Positions 33,902 through 43,579 of a stretch of DNA of 64,000 nt are shown here, piece after piece. Both the position numbers and the translations under genes were made by a program. The stretch lies in NCBI RefSeq assembly GCF_020514235.1, contig NZ_VTLB01000001.1, positions 186,001-250,000 of the forward strand, read 5' to 3'. Every line of letters starts with the position of its first letter. The first letter of the stretch is position 1. The stretch comes from Synechococcus sp. MU1617 (GTDB lineage: Bacteria; Cyanobacteriota; Cyanobacteriia; PCC-6307; Cyanobiaceae). The notes beneath the pieces are model-generated. The model was not told the origin of the DNA. It saw nothing but the letters and a program-made list of their open reading frames with translations, and made no database searches.

Positions 33902-35065
33902 TCAGCGACTGGCCTGTTTCAGCAACAGACCACCAGCGCCTAGAAACAACATCACAGGCAGCCAAGCCGCCAGGATCGGCGGCAGGGTGCCCTTGACTCC
34001 CAGGGAACTGAAGCTGAAACCAATCACGTAATAGACAGCGATGATCCCGAGAGTGAGCACAAACGAGAAGCTTCTGCTGCTTCTGTAACTGGGCTGAGCG
34101 CCGAGGGTGGCTCCAAACAAGCCAAACACCAGACAGGCCATAGGAACCGTGAACTTCTCCTGGATCCGCACACGGATTTTGCGGGCTTCCTTGATGCTGC
34201 CGGCCTCTTCATACAGCCTCTGGGCTTGCAAAGCTTCGGCAACTGTCATGTTGACGGCATCCTTTTCAATCCCTGCCAGGCGCACCGGACCGGAACCGAG
34301 GGGATAGACGTAACGATCGAAATCGGCCTTGGTTGAGCTGCCGTTGGCGGCCAACGTCAAAATTTGGCCATCCAGAAAGTCCCAACTGGCCTGGCCCTCA
34401 TTCCAGATGGCCCGATCTGCACGCAACATTTGGGTGAAACCGGATCGGGTGAAATCAAGAACAGTCACGTCCACCATTTCACCGTCCTGAAACTTCCTCG
34501 AATAGAAAAGTTGATTCAGCCCTTTACCGTCCTCTTCACCGTCGGAATCAAAGCGGGTCCCGAAACGGGGGTAAATGATGTCGCGTCCTGTCTCACTGGC
34601 AAGAGAACGCCCCAGTGACTTCTTGAGGGTGACCTCTGCATAGCGTTGGCTGCGGGGCACCACCACGTCGTTGAGGACGAAGGTGAACAGCGTCATCACC
34701 ATGGACAGAGCCAGGGCCGCGCTAATCATCCGCACTGTGCTGATCCCGAGGCTTCGCAGAGCGGTGAGTTCACTGTTCGCTGACAGGCGGGTGAACACGA
34801 ACAGCGATGCCATCAGCGTTCCGATTGGCACTGAGAAGGCCAACCAACGCGGAATGCTGAACAGCAGAACCTGAACTGCAATTGTGATCGGCAGGTTCTT
34901 GTCAACCATCTGCCGCACCAGTTCAAACATCACGCCGCCCGTGAGCAGCAGCAGGGTGAACAGGGCAATGAAGAACAGCAGCGGACCCAGAAGCTCCTTG
35001 AGCAACCAGCGATCCAGGAGATCCAGCCGCATCCAGGTGGCGCGTTTGAGACGATCCAAAATCAC
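33902..35065 (-). CDS. LptF/LptG family LPS-export permease
   Basis: The 387-residue protein has the family plan: three N-terminal membrane segments (about 24-125), a large periplasmic beta-jellyroll domain (about 130-275) and three C-terminal segments (about 305-385). [21 protein letters not shown] and [16 protein letters not shown], the coupling-helix region contacting LptB, are diagnostic. Cyanobacteria generally carry a single such permease, presumably a homodimer. It overlaps lptB by 4 bp within lptA-lptB-lptF/G. Confidence 0.9.
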   Translation of the reverse strand: MILDRLKRATWMRLDLLDRWLLKELLGPLLFFIALFTLLLLTGGVMFELVRQMVDKNLPITIAVQVLLFSIPRWLAFSVPIGTLMASLFVFTRLSANSELTALRSLGISTVRMISAALALSMVMTLFTFVLNDVVVPRSQRYAEVTLKKSLGRSLASETGRDIIYPRFGTRFDSDGEEDGKGLNQLFYSRKFQDGEMVDVTVLDFTRSGFTQMLRADRAIWNEGQASWDFLDGQILTLAANGSSTKADFDRYVYPLGSGPVRLAGIEKDAVNMTVAEALQAQRLYEEAGSIKEARKIRVRIQEKFTVPMACLVFGLFGATLGAQPSYRSSRSFSFVLTLGIIAVYYVIGFSFSSLGVKGTLPPILAAWLPVMLFLGAGGLLLKQASR

Positions 35066-35790
35066 AGTTGGAATCCCTCCCCGAGGTAATAACGACGCAC
35101 CTGTGGATCAGCCGCCACCTCCTCGGAATGTCCTGCAGCCAAAACCGCACCATCGTTGAGGATGTAAGCCCGATCAGTTGTGGCCAGGGTTTCTCGCACG
35201 TTGTGATCGGTGATCAGGATCCCCATGCCCCGTGAACGCAACTCCTCGATCAGCAGCTGAAGATCCGCTACCGCAAGCGGGTCGACGCCGGCGAAGGGTT
35301 CATCCAAAAGCAGATACGTCGGACCGTTGGCACCCGAAGCAAGCGCCCGGGCCACCTCACAACGGCGACGTTCACCCCCGGAGAGTTGGAAGCCACGTCG
35401 GTTGATGAACGCGGTGAGGTGAAAGTCCTCAATCAGCTGCTGGCGCCGATCCCGACGCTGCTCGGGACTGAGATCGGTCTGTTCAAGGGCAACATCAAGG
35501 TTTTCACGCACCGTGAGATTGCGAAAAACACTGGCTTCCTGGGGCAAATAACCCACCCCAAGCCGTGCCCGTTCGGGCATGGGCAGGCTGGTGACACGCT
35601 CGCCGTTCAAGGTCACCTCGCCCTGATCAGGGCACAGCAGACCGATCACCAGATTGAAGGTGGTGGTTTTGCCGGCTCCATTAGGACCCAGCAGGCCGAC
35701 CACCTCGCCTGGGGAGAGCTTCAGATTCAAACCCTTGACCAACTGGCGGCCCCCAAGGGTGATGGAGACATTCGACAGTTCCAGGGTCAT
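35062..35790 (-). CDS. lptB: LPS export ABC ATPase LptB
   Basis: LptB powers extraction of lipopolysaccharide from the inner membrane. The 242-residue ATPase has Walker A GPNGAGKTT at 35-43, the Q-loop region YLPQEASVFRNLTVREN typical of the LptB/LivG-like subgroup, the signature LSGGERRRCEVARALA, Walker B YLLLDEPFAGVDP and the switch ITDHNVRETL. It overlaps lptA upstream and the permease downstream by 4 bp each, a fully coupled operon. Confidence 0.94.
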   Translation of the reverse strand: MTLELSNVSITLGGRQLVKGLNLKLSPGEVVGLLGPNGAGKTTTFNLVIGLLCPDQGEVTLNGERVTSLPMPERARLGVGYLPQEASVFRNLTVRENLDVALEQTDLSPEQRRDRRQQLIEDFHLTAFINRRGFQLSGGERRRCEVARALASGANGPTYLLLDEPFAGVDPLAVADLQLLIEELRSRGMGILITDHNVRETLATTDRAYILNDGAVLAAGHSEEVAADPQVRRYYLGEGFQL

Positions 35791-36224
35791 GGGGTTACCG
35801 GGTTTGCCTCAGGAGCAGGATCCAGAGCGGGTTGGCTGGGAGTGAGCGACCACTGACTGAACACCTGCTGGCCCGGAACGGGGCTGGCAATTGCGCGGCC
35901 TTCGTCCAGCAAATAGGTGAAGCGATCGGCGCGGAGCTGATTGCCATCGGCCTGGATCACATCCACATCACCACTCAGCACAATCCGGTCTTCCTCCATG
36001 AAGTACTGGGCCTGACGGCTGGTGGCCACCAAACCACGACCGGCATGCACCAAGCGAACATTGCCGCTGGCAGTGATCACACCCGTGCTGTTGTCGGCCG
36101 ATTGCAGATCGGACTCAATCGTGATGACGCCTGCGTCAGCAGTTTGCTGAGCCTGAACCGCATCCAGAGGGCACATGATGGCCAGAAGGGGCAGAGCTAA
36201 AAAAAGGCCCCCGAAACGGAGCAT
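35787..36224 (-). CDS. lptA: LptA/OstA-like periplasmic LPS-bridge protein
   Basis: From the ATG at 36224, with GCAGG upstream, the 145-residue protein has a signal peptide (MLRFGGLFLALPLLAIM through VQAQQ). It then has the OstA-type beta-jellyroll pattern ITIESDLQSADNSTGVITASGNVRLVHAGRGLVATS followed by DRIVLSGDVDVIQADGNQLRADR. LptA forms the periplasmic bridge carrying LPS to the outer membrane. A GTG at 36239 is a less likely start. Context with lptB and the permease supports the call. Confidence 0.88.
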   Translation of the reverse strand: MLRFGGLFLALPLLAIMCPLDAVQAQQTADAGVITIESDLQSADNSTGVITASGNVRLVHAGRGLVATSRQAQYFMEEDRIVLSGDVDVIQADGNQLRADRFTYLLDEGRAIASPVPGQQVFSQWSLTPSQPALDPAPEANPVTP

Positions 36225-36274
36225 CGCTTTACCTGCCACGCAATTTGCTCGAATTCGTTGAGATTACCGGCGCT

Positions 36275-36631
36275 TCAGCGCATGTACTCAAGAACAGGGA
36301 CAGTGCATGACTCGGGATCCCCATCCTGCTGAAGGGCTTCAAGCCGTTGTTGCGTCGCTTGGCAGAGAGCATCAAGGTTGAGGCCCAGATCAGGAGTCCC
36401 GGGACGTTTCAGACGTCCAAGGGCTTCGCCGAAAAGAATCGTGGCACCACGACGATTGCCCCGTTGCAGATGCAGCTGGGCAACCGCCACTTGAAGGATT
36501 CCCTGCAGGCTGCGCCGCTCCGGATCAGCCGTTTCATGCCAGAGCTCTTCAAACAGATCGTGGGCGGCGTACCACTCACCGGCATTGAAAAGCTCCAGGC
36601 CCTGCTGAAAGCGGGGATCCGCCTGGGGCAT
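36275..36631 (-). CDS. DUF309 domain protein
   Basis: The 118-residue all-helical protein has the DUF309 signature FNAGEWYAAHDLFEELWHE (about 15-33) and LQGILQVAVAQLHLQRGN (about 42-59). The family is widespread in cyanobacteria and plastids. Its function is unknown, though metal-site-like His and Glu residues are conserved in EELWH. Its ATG overlaps the typA stop by one base, so it is co-translated with typA. Confidence 0.88.
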   Translation of the reverse strand: MPQADPRFQQGLELFNAGEWYAAHDLFEELWHETADPERRSLQGILQVAVAQLHLQRGNRRGATILFGEALGRLKRPGTPDLGLNLDALCQATQQRLEALQQDGDPESCTVPVLEYMR

Positions 36632-38439
36632 CAGCGCTTGGACTTAGCCGGCTTCTTGCCAGGAAGTTTGCGCAAACGAATCGACTCTGGGGTGACTTCG
36701 AGCATCTCGTCTGGACCGATGTATTCCAGAGCCCGCTCAAGGGTCATCTGAATCGGTGCTTGCAGCGTATCCAATTCCTCAGCACCCGCGGAACGCATGT
36801 TGGTGAGCTGCTTGGTCTTGCAAACGTTGATCTCCAGATCCTGGGGCCGGTTGTATTCCCCGATGATCATGCCCTTGTAGACCTTTGTGCCCGGGCTGAT
36901 GAAGAACTGGCCACGGTCCTCGGCATTCTTCAGGGCATAGAAGGTGGCCGTTCCTTCTTCGAAGGCGATCAGCACACCGTTCCGGCGGGTGTCGAAGTCA
37001 CCCATCATCGGCCGGTATTCATAGAAGGAGTGGCTCATGATTCCTTCGCCGCGGGTGGCTCGGATGAACTCACCCCGGAAACCGATCAGACCGCGGGAGG
37101 GAACGATGAACTCCAACTGGGTGCGTCCATCAGCACTGGTTTCCATGTTCTGCATCTCACCCTTGCGGGTGCCCAGTTTTTCGATGCAGCTGCCAACCGC
37201 TGGCTCAGGGACATCCATCACCAGGGTTTCAACCGGCTCGCAGGGCGTGCCATCAATGGTGCGGTAGATCACCTGAGGCTGGGAAACCTGGAACTCATAG
37301 CCCTCACGGCGCATCGTCTCGATCAGGATGCCGAGGTGCAGCTCACCGCGACCACTCACAGCAAAGCGGTCTGGTGAATCAGTGTCTTCGACACGCAGAG
37401 CCACGTTGGTGAGCAATTCTCGCTGCAGGCGGTCACGAACCTGACGGCTGGTGACGAATTTGCCTTCCTTACCTGCAAACGGGGAGTCGTTGACGACGAA
37501 GGTCATCTGCAGGGTGGGCTCATCCACCTTGATCAACGGCAGAGCGGTCGGCTCATCGGGGCAGGCGATGGTTTCGCCGATGTTGACGTCGTCAAAGCCA
37601 GCCACGGCCACCAGGTCACCGGCGGAAGCCTCTTCGATCTCGACGCGCTGGAGACCCTCAAAGCCCAGCAGCTTGCTGATGCGGCCCTTCTTGACGCTGC
37701 CATCGTCCTTGATCAGCGCTGCGTTCTGACCCTGTTTGATTTTTCCGTTGTGAACGCGGCCAATGATGATCCGACCAAGGAAGTCGGAATAGTCAAGGGT
37801 GGTGATTTGCAGCTGGAGGGGCTTCTCCGGATCACCAACCGGGGGCGGAACGTGGCGCAGGATGGCGTCGAACAGCGGACGCATGTTGTCGCTATCTGTC
37901 TTCATGTCGGGCTTGGCGAAGCCCCCAAGACCGCTGCCGAACAAGTAAGGGAAATCGCACTGATCGTCGTCAGCGCCGAGTTCGATGAACAGATCGAGCA
38001 CCTTGTCGACGGCGGTCTCGGGATCCACCCGGGCACGGTCGATCTTGTTGACGAACACGATCGGACGCAGGCCCTGCTCGAGGGCCTTCTTCAGCACAAA
38101 GCGGGTCTGGGGCATCGGCCCCTCATTGGCGTCCACGATCAGCAGGCAACCGTCGACCATGCCCAACACCCGCTCCACTTCACCACCGAAATCGGCGTGA
38201 CCAGGCGTATCAACGATGTTGATCCGGGTGTCCTTGTAGGTGACTGCCGTGTTCTTCGACAGGATCGTGATGCCGCGCTCACGCTCTAGGTCGTTGGAGT
38301 CCATCACACAGGTGGGGACTGCCTCGTTGTCGCGGAAAATTCCTGACTGCGCCAACAGCGAATCGACCAAAGTCGTCTTGCCGTGGTCAACGTGGGCGAT
38401 GATCGCGATGTTGCGGATCGCCTTGTTGTTGGCGCTCAT
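36631..38439 (-). CDS. typA: ribosome-associated GTPase TypA/BipA
   Basis: TypA is an EF-G-like GTPase that helps ribosome assembly and stress adaptation. The 602-residue protein has HVDHGKTT at 16-23, ERERGITI (switch I side), [11 protein letters not shown] and NKIDR. The downstream EF-G-like and BipA-specific C-terminal regions include [26 protein letters not shown]. It heads a transcript with DUF309. Confidence 0.95.
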   Translation of the reverse strand: MSANNKAIRNIAIIAHVDHGKTTLVDSLLAQSGIFRDNEAVPTCVMDSNDLERERGITILSKNTAVTYKDTRINIVDTPGHADFGGEVERVLGMVDGCLLIVDANEGPMPQTRFVLKKALEQGLRPIVFVNKIDRARVDPETAVDKVLDLFIELGADDDQCDFPYLFGSGLGGFAKPDMKTDSDNMRPLFDAILRHVPPPVGDPEKPLQLQITTLDYSDFLGRIIIGRVHNGKIKQGQNAALIKDDGSVKKGRISKLLGFEGLQRVEIEEASAGDLVAVAGFDDVNIGETIACPDEPTALPLIKVDEPTLQMTFVVNDSPFAGKEGKFVTSRQVRDRLQRELLTNVALRVEDTDSPDRFAVSGRGELHLGILIETMRREGYEFQVSQPQVIYRTIDGTPCEPVETLVMDVPEPAVGSCIEKLGTRKGEMQNMETSADGRTQLEFIVPSRGLIGFRGEFIRATRGEGIMSHSFYEYRPMMGDFDTRRNGVLIAFEEGTATFYALKNAEDRGQFFISPGTKVYKGMIIGEYNRPQDLEINVCKTKQLTNMRSAGAEELDTLQAPIQMTLERALEYIGPDEMLEVTPESIRLRKLPGKKPAKSKR

Positions 38440-38496
38440 GCGGGCTGACCGTACGTATTTGTGAAGAACGCCAAAGGCGCAGTGCGACAGGTTATC

Positions 38497-41028
38497 TCAA
38501 CGTGAGAATCGACTGGTGCGCTCCGGACCCTTGCTGCGCAGGCTGCCGCGGGTGACGCCGAGCTGGTGGTGGATCTGCTCCTGGGACCAGACGTCCTGGG
38601 TGGCCATCCGACCCGCCAGAGCCTCGGCGTAAAGGCTGACGCGCCGACGCGTCGCAGCGGCATCTTCATCGAGAAGTTCAAGCCGAATGGTGCGCACGCC
38701 CGCCCTCAGCAGCGACGGAAGCGCCTCAACGCCCGATTGCGCCGTTCCATTGAAGAGGGTGTTGCGACAGCCCAGATCAGCACGCAGGGGATGTTCAACC
38801 CCGCTGCGATCCCGAAGGGTGACGTGGTGCTTCTCACAGGGACGACCGCAATCGGTGTGGTCCTTGCCGTCCGAGAGGAACGCACAGAACAAGCAATGCT
38901 CCATGTGGAACAACGGCATGTGCTGATGCAGGGTGACCTCCAGAAGCGCTGGATTAACGGCGGCGGCCAGATCCAGAAGTTGCTGAAGGTTCAGGTCGTA
39001 ACTGGCCGTGAGTCGCTGCAGCTTCCAGTGGTCGCGATACCAGTGGAAACTCAGGGGGTTGGCGGTGTTGAGGGAAAAGTCGCCGATGCAGGGGGCCAGC
39101 GGCGTTAGCACCTCCAGCTGATCGGCATTTCTCACGAGGAAGCCGTCGGGACGGGCGCGAATCAGAGGTTCAAGGCTCCAGCGTTCATCGGGCCGTGTGA
39201 TCCGTGCCCCGGCCAACCAAACACCTTCCGGCCAGCAGCCTCGACCGATCGCCACCGCTTCCCGCAGCTCCCGGGGCTGCTCGAGATCCGCCACCACCGA
39301 GCGAATCGGCAGGCCCGTGCCGGCGAGATCCACCAAGGCCTGCAACTGATCCAGGCTGCGCACCAGCACCACCAAGCCTGGCTTGGTCTCGCTGGGGGAA
39401 GCCTCAGCTGGGGGGCACATCTGGGCCAGCAGCTCTGTTGGGTCTGCCGTTTTGGAGGGTGCAGGGCCAGGGACTGAATCGGTGCTGTCATCCAGCGAGG
39501 CCTCCAACCGCTCCAGCAGGGCCCTGCGCATGCGGTTGAGTTCCGCCATAGGCAGAAAAAGATCGCCCTGCAGCTGGACCTCCAGATGCTGAAGCGACCA
39601 GCCGGTTCCCCCCAGGCGTCCCAATTGCTGCTCAAGCCGTTCCCGATCCAGGGGACGCTGCGAAGCGCTCTGCAGCGGAATGGTGCTGTTGACCTGCAGA
39701 TCCACCCCCTGGGGTGCCAGCAGGTGCAACTCAAGCGGTGCATCCAGCCGACCGGACACCCGCAACGCCAGATTCCGAGAACGCGCCTCCACCCTGCGGC
39801 GGGCAGCACGCTGCCAACGGGACTGCCAATCGGGGTCACTGGTGAGCCAGACCGAAGCGCCAGGTCTCAAGCCAGAGCCATCCACACGCTCGGGCCCAAG
39901 GCGCAGCTTCCAGCGTTCGTCTCCCATCCGCTCACACACCATGATCCGACCACCGATCTCCCGAGGCGGCTGCAGGGGGTCAGACGACAGCTGTTCCAGC
40001 ACAAGGCCCTGACCGGCTTGCAGCTGTTCCCGGCTACGCAGATGCAACCAACCACCCCGTTCCACCCGCAGCAACTGCCCCAGCAGCGGGCCCCGCTTCT
40101 TGCTCCAGCGGCCATGCACCAGACGGCGATGGTTCACCCCTTCCAGCCAACCGGTGGACAGACCTCGGGAAAATGCCAGCTCAAGCTGGCGTTGCACCTG
40201 CGGTGCCGAAGCGGGGGTCTGATCCAGTCGCTGCCGATAGGCGTCGGTGACGGCTGCCACGTAGGCAGCGTCCTTTAGGCGACCTTCGATCTTGAGGCTG
40301 GCCACGCCGATGCGCTGCAATTCCGGCAGCAACTCCCAGGCCGCCAGATCCTGGGGCGAGAGGAGGTAGCGCTGGTCTTCCAGGGAGTGGGGTTGACCAT
40401 CCACCACCATTTCGTAGGGCAGGCGACAGGCCTGGGCACATTCACCTCGATTGGCACTGCGCTGCCCGAGGGATTCACTGGTCAGGCATTGACCGGAATA
40501 GGCGACGCAAAGGGCACCGTGCACGAACACCTCCAAGGGCATCGCAAGGTGCCGCTGGACCAGTTGTCTCTGCAGGCGCTCAAGATCACGCAGGGCCAGC
40601 TCCCGCGCCAGCACCACCCGTTGACAACCGAGCGCAGCCGCCTGGGCAATCCCCGCTGCACTGGTGATCGACATCTGGGTTGAGCCGTGCACACAGAGGT
40701 GGGGAACCAGCCGCTGGGCCAAGCGACAGAGCCCCACGTCCTGGACAATCACCGCATCCACCCCCGCCCGGTCTGCGGCGATCAACAATTGAGCCGCTGC
40801 CTGCAATTCATCGCTAAACACCAACACGTTGAAGGTGAGGAAACCCTTCACCCCCCGCTGATGCAGCCACTGCATCACCTCAGGCAGGTCATCCAGTCGA
40901 AAATTCTCAGCCCGCTGACGAGCGTTAAAGGCATCAACGCCGAAATACACCGCATCGGCACCGGAGGCGGCAGCCGCCTTCATCGCAGCCCAGTCGCCGG
41001 CGGGAGATAGCAGTTCGGGGACATTCAA
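38497..41028 (-). CDS. U32 family peptidase/rRNA-hydroxylase-type protein
   Basis: The 843-residue protein has the U32 domain at the N-terminus (MNVPELLSPAGDWAAMKAAA, AVYFGVDAFNARQRAENF) and the signature EVFVHGALCVAYSGQCLTSE near 168-187. Cysteines in RGECAQACRLPYE probably help bind an Fe-S cluster. A DUF3656-like long middle and a C-terminal cysteine-rich region (HCLFCAF, CGRPCEKH) follow. The related RlhA and YegQ/TrhP act in RNA hydroxylation, so an RNA-modification role is plausible despite the peptidase name. The ATG overlaps the upstream VanY-like stop as ATGA. Confidence 0.88.
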   Translation of the reverse strand: MNVPELLSPAGDWAAMKAAAASGADAVYFGVDAFNARQRAENFRLDDLPEVMQWLHQRGVKGFLTFNVLVFSDELQAAAQLLIAADRAGVDAVIVQDVGLCRLAQRLVPHLCVHGSTQMSITSAAGIAQAAALGCQRVVLARELALRDLERLQRQLVQRHLAMPLEVFVHGALCVAYSGQCLTSESLGQRSANRGECAQACRLPYEMVVDGQPHSLEDQRYLLSPQDLAAWELLPELQRIGVASLKIEGRLKDAAYVAAVTDAYRQRLDQTPASAPQVQRQLELAFSRGLSTGWLEGVNHRRLVHGRWSKKRGPLLGQLLRVERGGWLHLRSREQLQAGQGLVLEQLSSDPLQPPREIGGRIMVCERMGDERWKLRLGPERVDGSGLRPGASVWLTSDPDWQSRWQRAARRRVEARSRNLALRVSGRLDAPLELHLLAPQGVDLQVNSTIPLQSASQRPLDRERLEQQLGRLGGTGWSLQHLEVQLQGDLFLPMAELNRMRRALLERLEASLDDSTDSVPGPAPSKTADPTELLAQMCPPAEASPSETKPGLVVLVRSLDQLQALVDLAGTGLPIRSVVADLEQPRELREAVAIGRGCWPEGVWLAGARITRPDERWSLEPLIRARPDGFLVRNADQLEVLTPLAPCIGDFSLNTANPLSFHWYRDHWKLQRLTASYDLNLQQLLDLAAAVNPALLEVTLHQHMPLFHMEHCLFCAFLSDGKDHTDCGRPCEKHHVTLRDRSGVEHPLRADLGCRNTLFNGTAQSGVEALPSLLRAGVRTIRLELLDEDAAATRRRVSLYAEALAGRMATQDVWSQEQIHHQLGVTRGSLRSKGPERTSRFSR

Positions 41029-41777
41029 GGGTCGCGCCTGGAGAACCGACTGGCCGGCTCAAACAAACGAAGTGCATCCGCATTGCCCTGGTAACGCCAA
41101 TGCCAGGGTTCGTACATCACGCCCTGTTTGTTGCCCTTAGGAAAAGACAACACAAAGTGATATCGGGCCGCGTGATCCTGAAGCCAGCGAAATGCTTCGG
41201 TGTCTTGAAAGCTCTGGGAGAGGTTGGTCTCAGGAAAACGGCCATCGCCTAGATCAACGGCATAACCAGTGCTGTGCTCGGAGTACCCCGGTGGAGCCGA
41301 CACCTGGGCACGCTCTTCTGCGGTCTGGTTCCGTTCGGAGGCCACATCAAAAAAGATGGATTCCTGGAGGGCCAGAGAGCGGAATCCACTGAGCAGACGC
41401 ATATCGACCCCGTCAGCTGAGGCTGAACGCATCATCGTGTCGAGGGCGGCGGCGGCCTCCACATTCAGCTCAATCCCCGGTTCAAAGACGATGAGTTGAT
41501 CGGCATCCGCCTCTCCATAGGGGAAGTGACCGAGGAGACGGCCATCGGCGTCGGGACGTTCACGAAAACCTGAAATCTCAAGGGTCTGCGTTGGCTGACG
41601 ACGGGATAGGAAGGTTGGAAGCAGCATCACTGCAGCCAGGCTTCCAGCACAGACAAGAACAAGACCAAACAGCAGACCAGCTGCGCCATTTCCCTTGCGT
41701 TGACGCGGCTGTCGTGTTCGACGGGCGACCGGAATATCCTCCCGCTCGGTGCGTCGCGCAGAGGAGGCCCGAACCAA
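41025..41777 (-). CDS. VanY-like D-alanyl-D-alanine carboxypeptidase (LAS family)
   Basis: The protein has a basic cytosolic N-terminus, one membrane anchor (GAAGLLFGLVLVCAGSLAAVML) and a periplasmic LAS metallopeptidase domain. That domain carries SGFRS, EHSTGYAVDLGD (zinc His and Asp) and EPWHWRY (zinc His), as in VanY/DacB enzymes that trim peptidoglycan stem peptides. The start is uncertain: no ATG exists downstream of the chlP promoter region, and the TTG at 41777 (250 residues) is my best guess. It overlaps the U32 gene by 4 bp and is divergent from chlP. Confidence 0.85.
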   Translation of the reverse strand: MVRASSARRTEREDIPVARRTRQPRQRKGNGAAGLLFGLVLVCAGSLAAVMLLPTFLSRRQPTQTLEISGFRERPDADGRLLGHFPYGEADADQLIVFEPGIELNVEAAAALDTMMRSASADGVDMRLLSGFRSLALQESIFFDVASERNQTAEERAQVSAPPGYSEHSTGYAVDLGDGRFPETNLSQSFQDTEAFRWLQDHAARYHFVLSFPKGNKQGVMYEPWHWRYQGNADALRLFEPASRFSRRDP

Positions 41778-41885
41778 GGCGCTGATGCGTGTTGTTTCGA
41801 TCGTAAAGGCAGCAGCCAGATCAACCCACAATGGTTGATGTGACAGTGATAGCTTCACAAAACAATCCAGCGGAGACGGGCTGAG

Positions 41886-43268
41886 ATGTTGCGAGTTGCG
41901 GTGATCGGCGGTGGCCCCAGTGGCTCCTGTGCTGCCGAAATTCTGGCCAAGGCAGGTATCGAGACTTGGTTGTTCGAGCGCAAACTCGACAATGCCAAAC
42001 CCTGTGGTGGGGCGATTCCGCTCTGCATGGTCGAGGAGTTCGACCTCCCCGACGAAATCATCGACCGCAAGGTCCGCAACATGAAGATGATTTCCCCCTC
42101 CAACAGAGAGGTGGACATCAAGCTGGATCCCCTCGGCTACGACGAAAACGCCTACATCGGCATGTGCCGTCGTGAGGTTTTCGATGCCTTCTTGCGCAAC
42201 AGGGCCGCCGATCTGGGCACCACCCTGATCAATGGCCTGGTGCAGAAGATTGACACAGGCACAGACCGTCAGGGCCCGTACACCATCCATTACGCGGACT
42301 ACAGCGGTGGTGGCCCCACCGGTGAGCCGAAGACCCTGGCCGTTGACCTCATCATCGGTGCCGATGGCGCCAACTCCCGGGTGGCGAAAGCCATGGACGC
42401 CGGTGATTACAACGTGGCCATCGCCTTCCAGGAAAGGATCAAGCTTCCTGCTGAAGAGATGACCTATTACGAGGATCTGGCTGAGATGTACGTCGGAACG
42501 GACGTCTCACCTGACTTCTATGCCTGGGTGTTCCCTAAATACGACCACGTGGCCGTGGGAACGGGAACCATGCAGCAGAACCAGAGCCTGATCAAGGGTC
42601 TGCAGAGAGGCATCCGCGAGCGGGCCAACAAGCGTCTGTTCCAGGGTGAAGTGATCAAGGTGGAAGCGCATCCGATTCCTGAGCACCCCCGTCCGCGACG
42701 GGTGGTGGGCCGCATGGCGCTTGTGGGCGATGCAGCGGGCTATGTCACCAAGAGCTCCGGTGAAGGCATTTATTTTGCTGCCAAGAGCGGCCGGATGTGT
42801 GCGGAAGCGATTGTTGAAATCTCCAACAACGGTGCTTCCATCCCCACCGAAAAACAGATCAAGTCGACCTACCTCAAGCGCTGGGACCGTAAATACGGTG
42901 CCACCTATGTGGTGCTCGACATCCTGCAGCGAATCTTCTACCGCAACGACGCTGCCCGCGAAGCCTTCGTGGAGATGTGCGATGACAAGGACGTGCAGAA
43001 GCTGACCTTCGACAGCTACCTGTACAAGCGGGTGGTGATGATGAATCCCTGGCAGCAGATCAAGCTCACCCTCCGCACCCTCGGCAGCCTGATCCGGGGC
43101 GAAGCCCTGGCTCCATCCGATTACAACCCTGTTCCGTCGGCTGTTGGTCGTTCAGACGGCGATTTCCTAGCGGAGGAAGCGGCCCAGCAGATCAAGGCTC
43201 AGGCCGGTGAATCCAAGGGGTCCAACTCCAAGGGTTCCGAGTCGAAGGAAAAGGCCGGAGTCTCCTGA
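41886..43268 (+). CDS. chlP: geranylgeranyl diphosphate/geranylgeranyl-chlorophyll reductase
   Basis: ChlP reduces the geranylgeranyl chain to phytyl for chlorophyll and tocopherol. The 460-residue flavoprotein has the FAD motif VIGGGPSGSCAAEIL at 6-20, LFERKLDNAKPCGGAIP (about 29-45) and the second FAD motif RMALVGDAAGYVTKSSGEGIYFA. The C-terminus is low-complexity, Ser/Lys/Glu-rich. A hairpin overlaps the stop codon (43253-43280). The phytyl pathway connects with the DUF92 kinase at the left edge. Confidence 0.96.
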   Translation: MLRVAVIGGGPSGSCAAEILAKAGIETWLFERKLDNAKPCGGAIPLCMVEEFDLPDEIIDRKVRNMKMISPSNREVDIKLDPLGYDENAYIGMCRREVFDAFLRNRAADLGTTLINGLVQKIDTGTDRQGPYTIHYADYSGGGPTGEPKTLAVDLIIGADGANSRVAKAMDAGDYNVAIAFQERIKLPAEEMTYYEDLAEMYVGTDVSPDFYAWVFPKYDHVAVGTGTMQQNQSLIKGLQRGIRERANKRLFQGEVIKVEAHPIPEHPRPRRVVGRMALVGDAAGYVTKSSGEGIYFAAKSGRMCAEAIVEISNNGASIPTEKQIKSTYLKRWDRKYGATYVVLDILQRIFYRNDAAREAFVEMCDDKDVQKLTFDSYLYKRVVMMNPWQQIKLTLRTLGSLIRGEALAPSDYNPVPSAVGRSDGDFLAEEAAQQIKAQAGESKGSNSKGSESKEKAGVS

Positions 43269-43280
43269 GGGAGACCGGCC
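43253..43280. terminator. hairpin at the chlP stop codon
   Basis: GGCCG and GTCTCC pair with GGAGAC and CGGCC across the TGA stop. It lies between chlP and a convergent small gene and could serve as a bidirectional transcription stop, but no T tract is present. Confidence 0.45.
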
Positions 43281-43303
43281 CATAACATCGCTGAAGCTGC
43301 TGG

Positions 43304-43528
43304 TTAGTTGCGCGACTCGATCGCTTTGCCAGCGGCATCCTTAATCCGCTCAATCCCTTGCTCAAGGTTCTTGGCGGGGGATGTTTCTTTTTTGGTCGTC
43401 GACCAGACGTTGATGGCGTAAACGGCGGCGGCAGCAAGGATCACCGCCGCAATCACGGTTCCCAGACCTTGGCCACCTTGGCGGATCACCACAGGCTGCT
43501 GGGTGGTGTTTGTCTCTTGATCAGGCAT
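43304..43528 (-). CDS. 74-residue single-pass membrane protein
   Basis: From the ATG at 43528 (MPDQETNTTQQPVVIRQGGQ) the protein has one membrane segment (GTVIAAVILAAAAVYAINVW, about 23-42) and a charged helical C-terminus (NLEQGIERIKDAAGKAIES). No family is recognised. It lies 51 bp downstream of the glyS stop and may be on the same transcript. It is probably real because it is a clean, self-contained frame converging on chlP. Confidence 0.6.
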   Translation of the reverse strand: MPDQETNTTQQPVVIRQGGQGLGTVIAAVILAAAAVYAINVWSTTKKETSPAKNLEQGIERIKDAAGKAIESRN

Positions 43529-43579
43529 TGCAGCTGAATGGACTTGCCCCTGCTTAGCCGCAGAGGCCAGCACTGCCAT

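Noticed and set aside
41778-42290. Long N-terminal extension of the VanY-like gene, antisense to chlP
   Set aside because: The extension covers the strongly supported chlP gene and its promoter and has no domain. The peptidase anchor and catalytic domain begin downstream.
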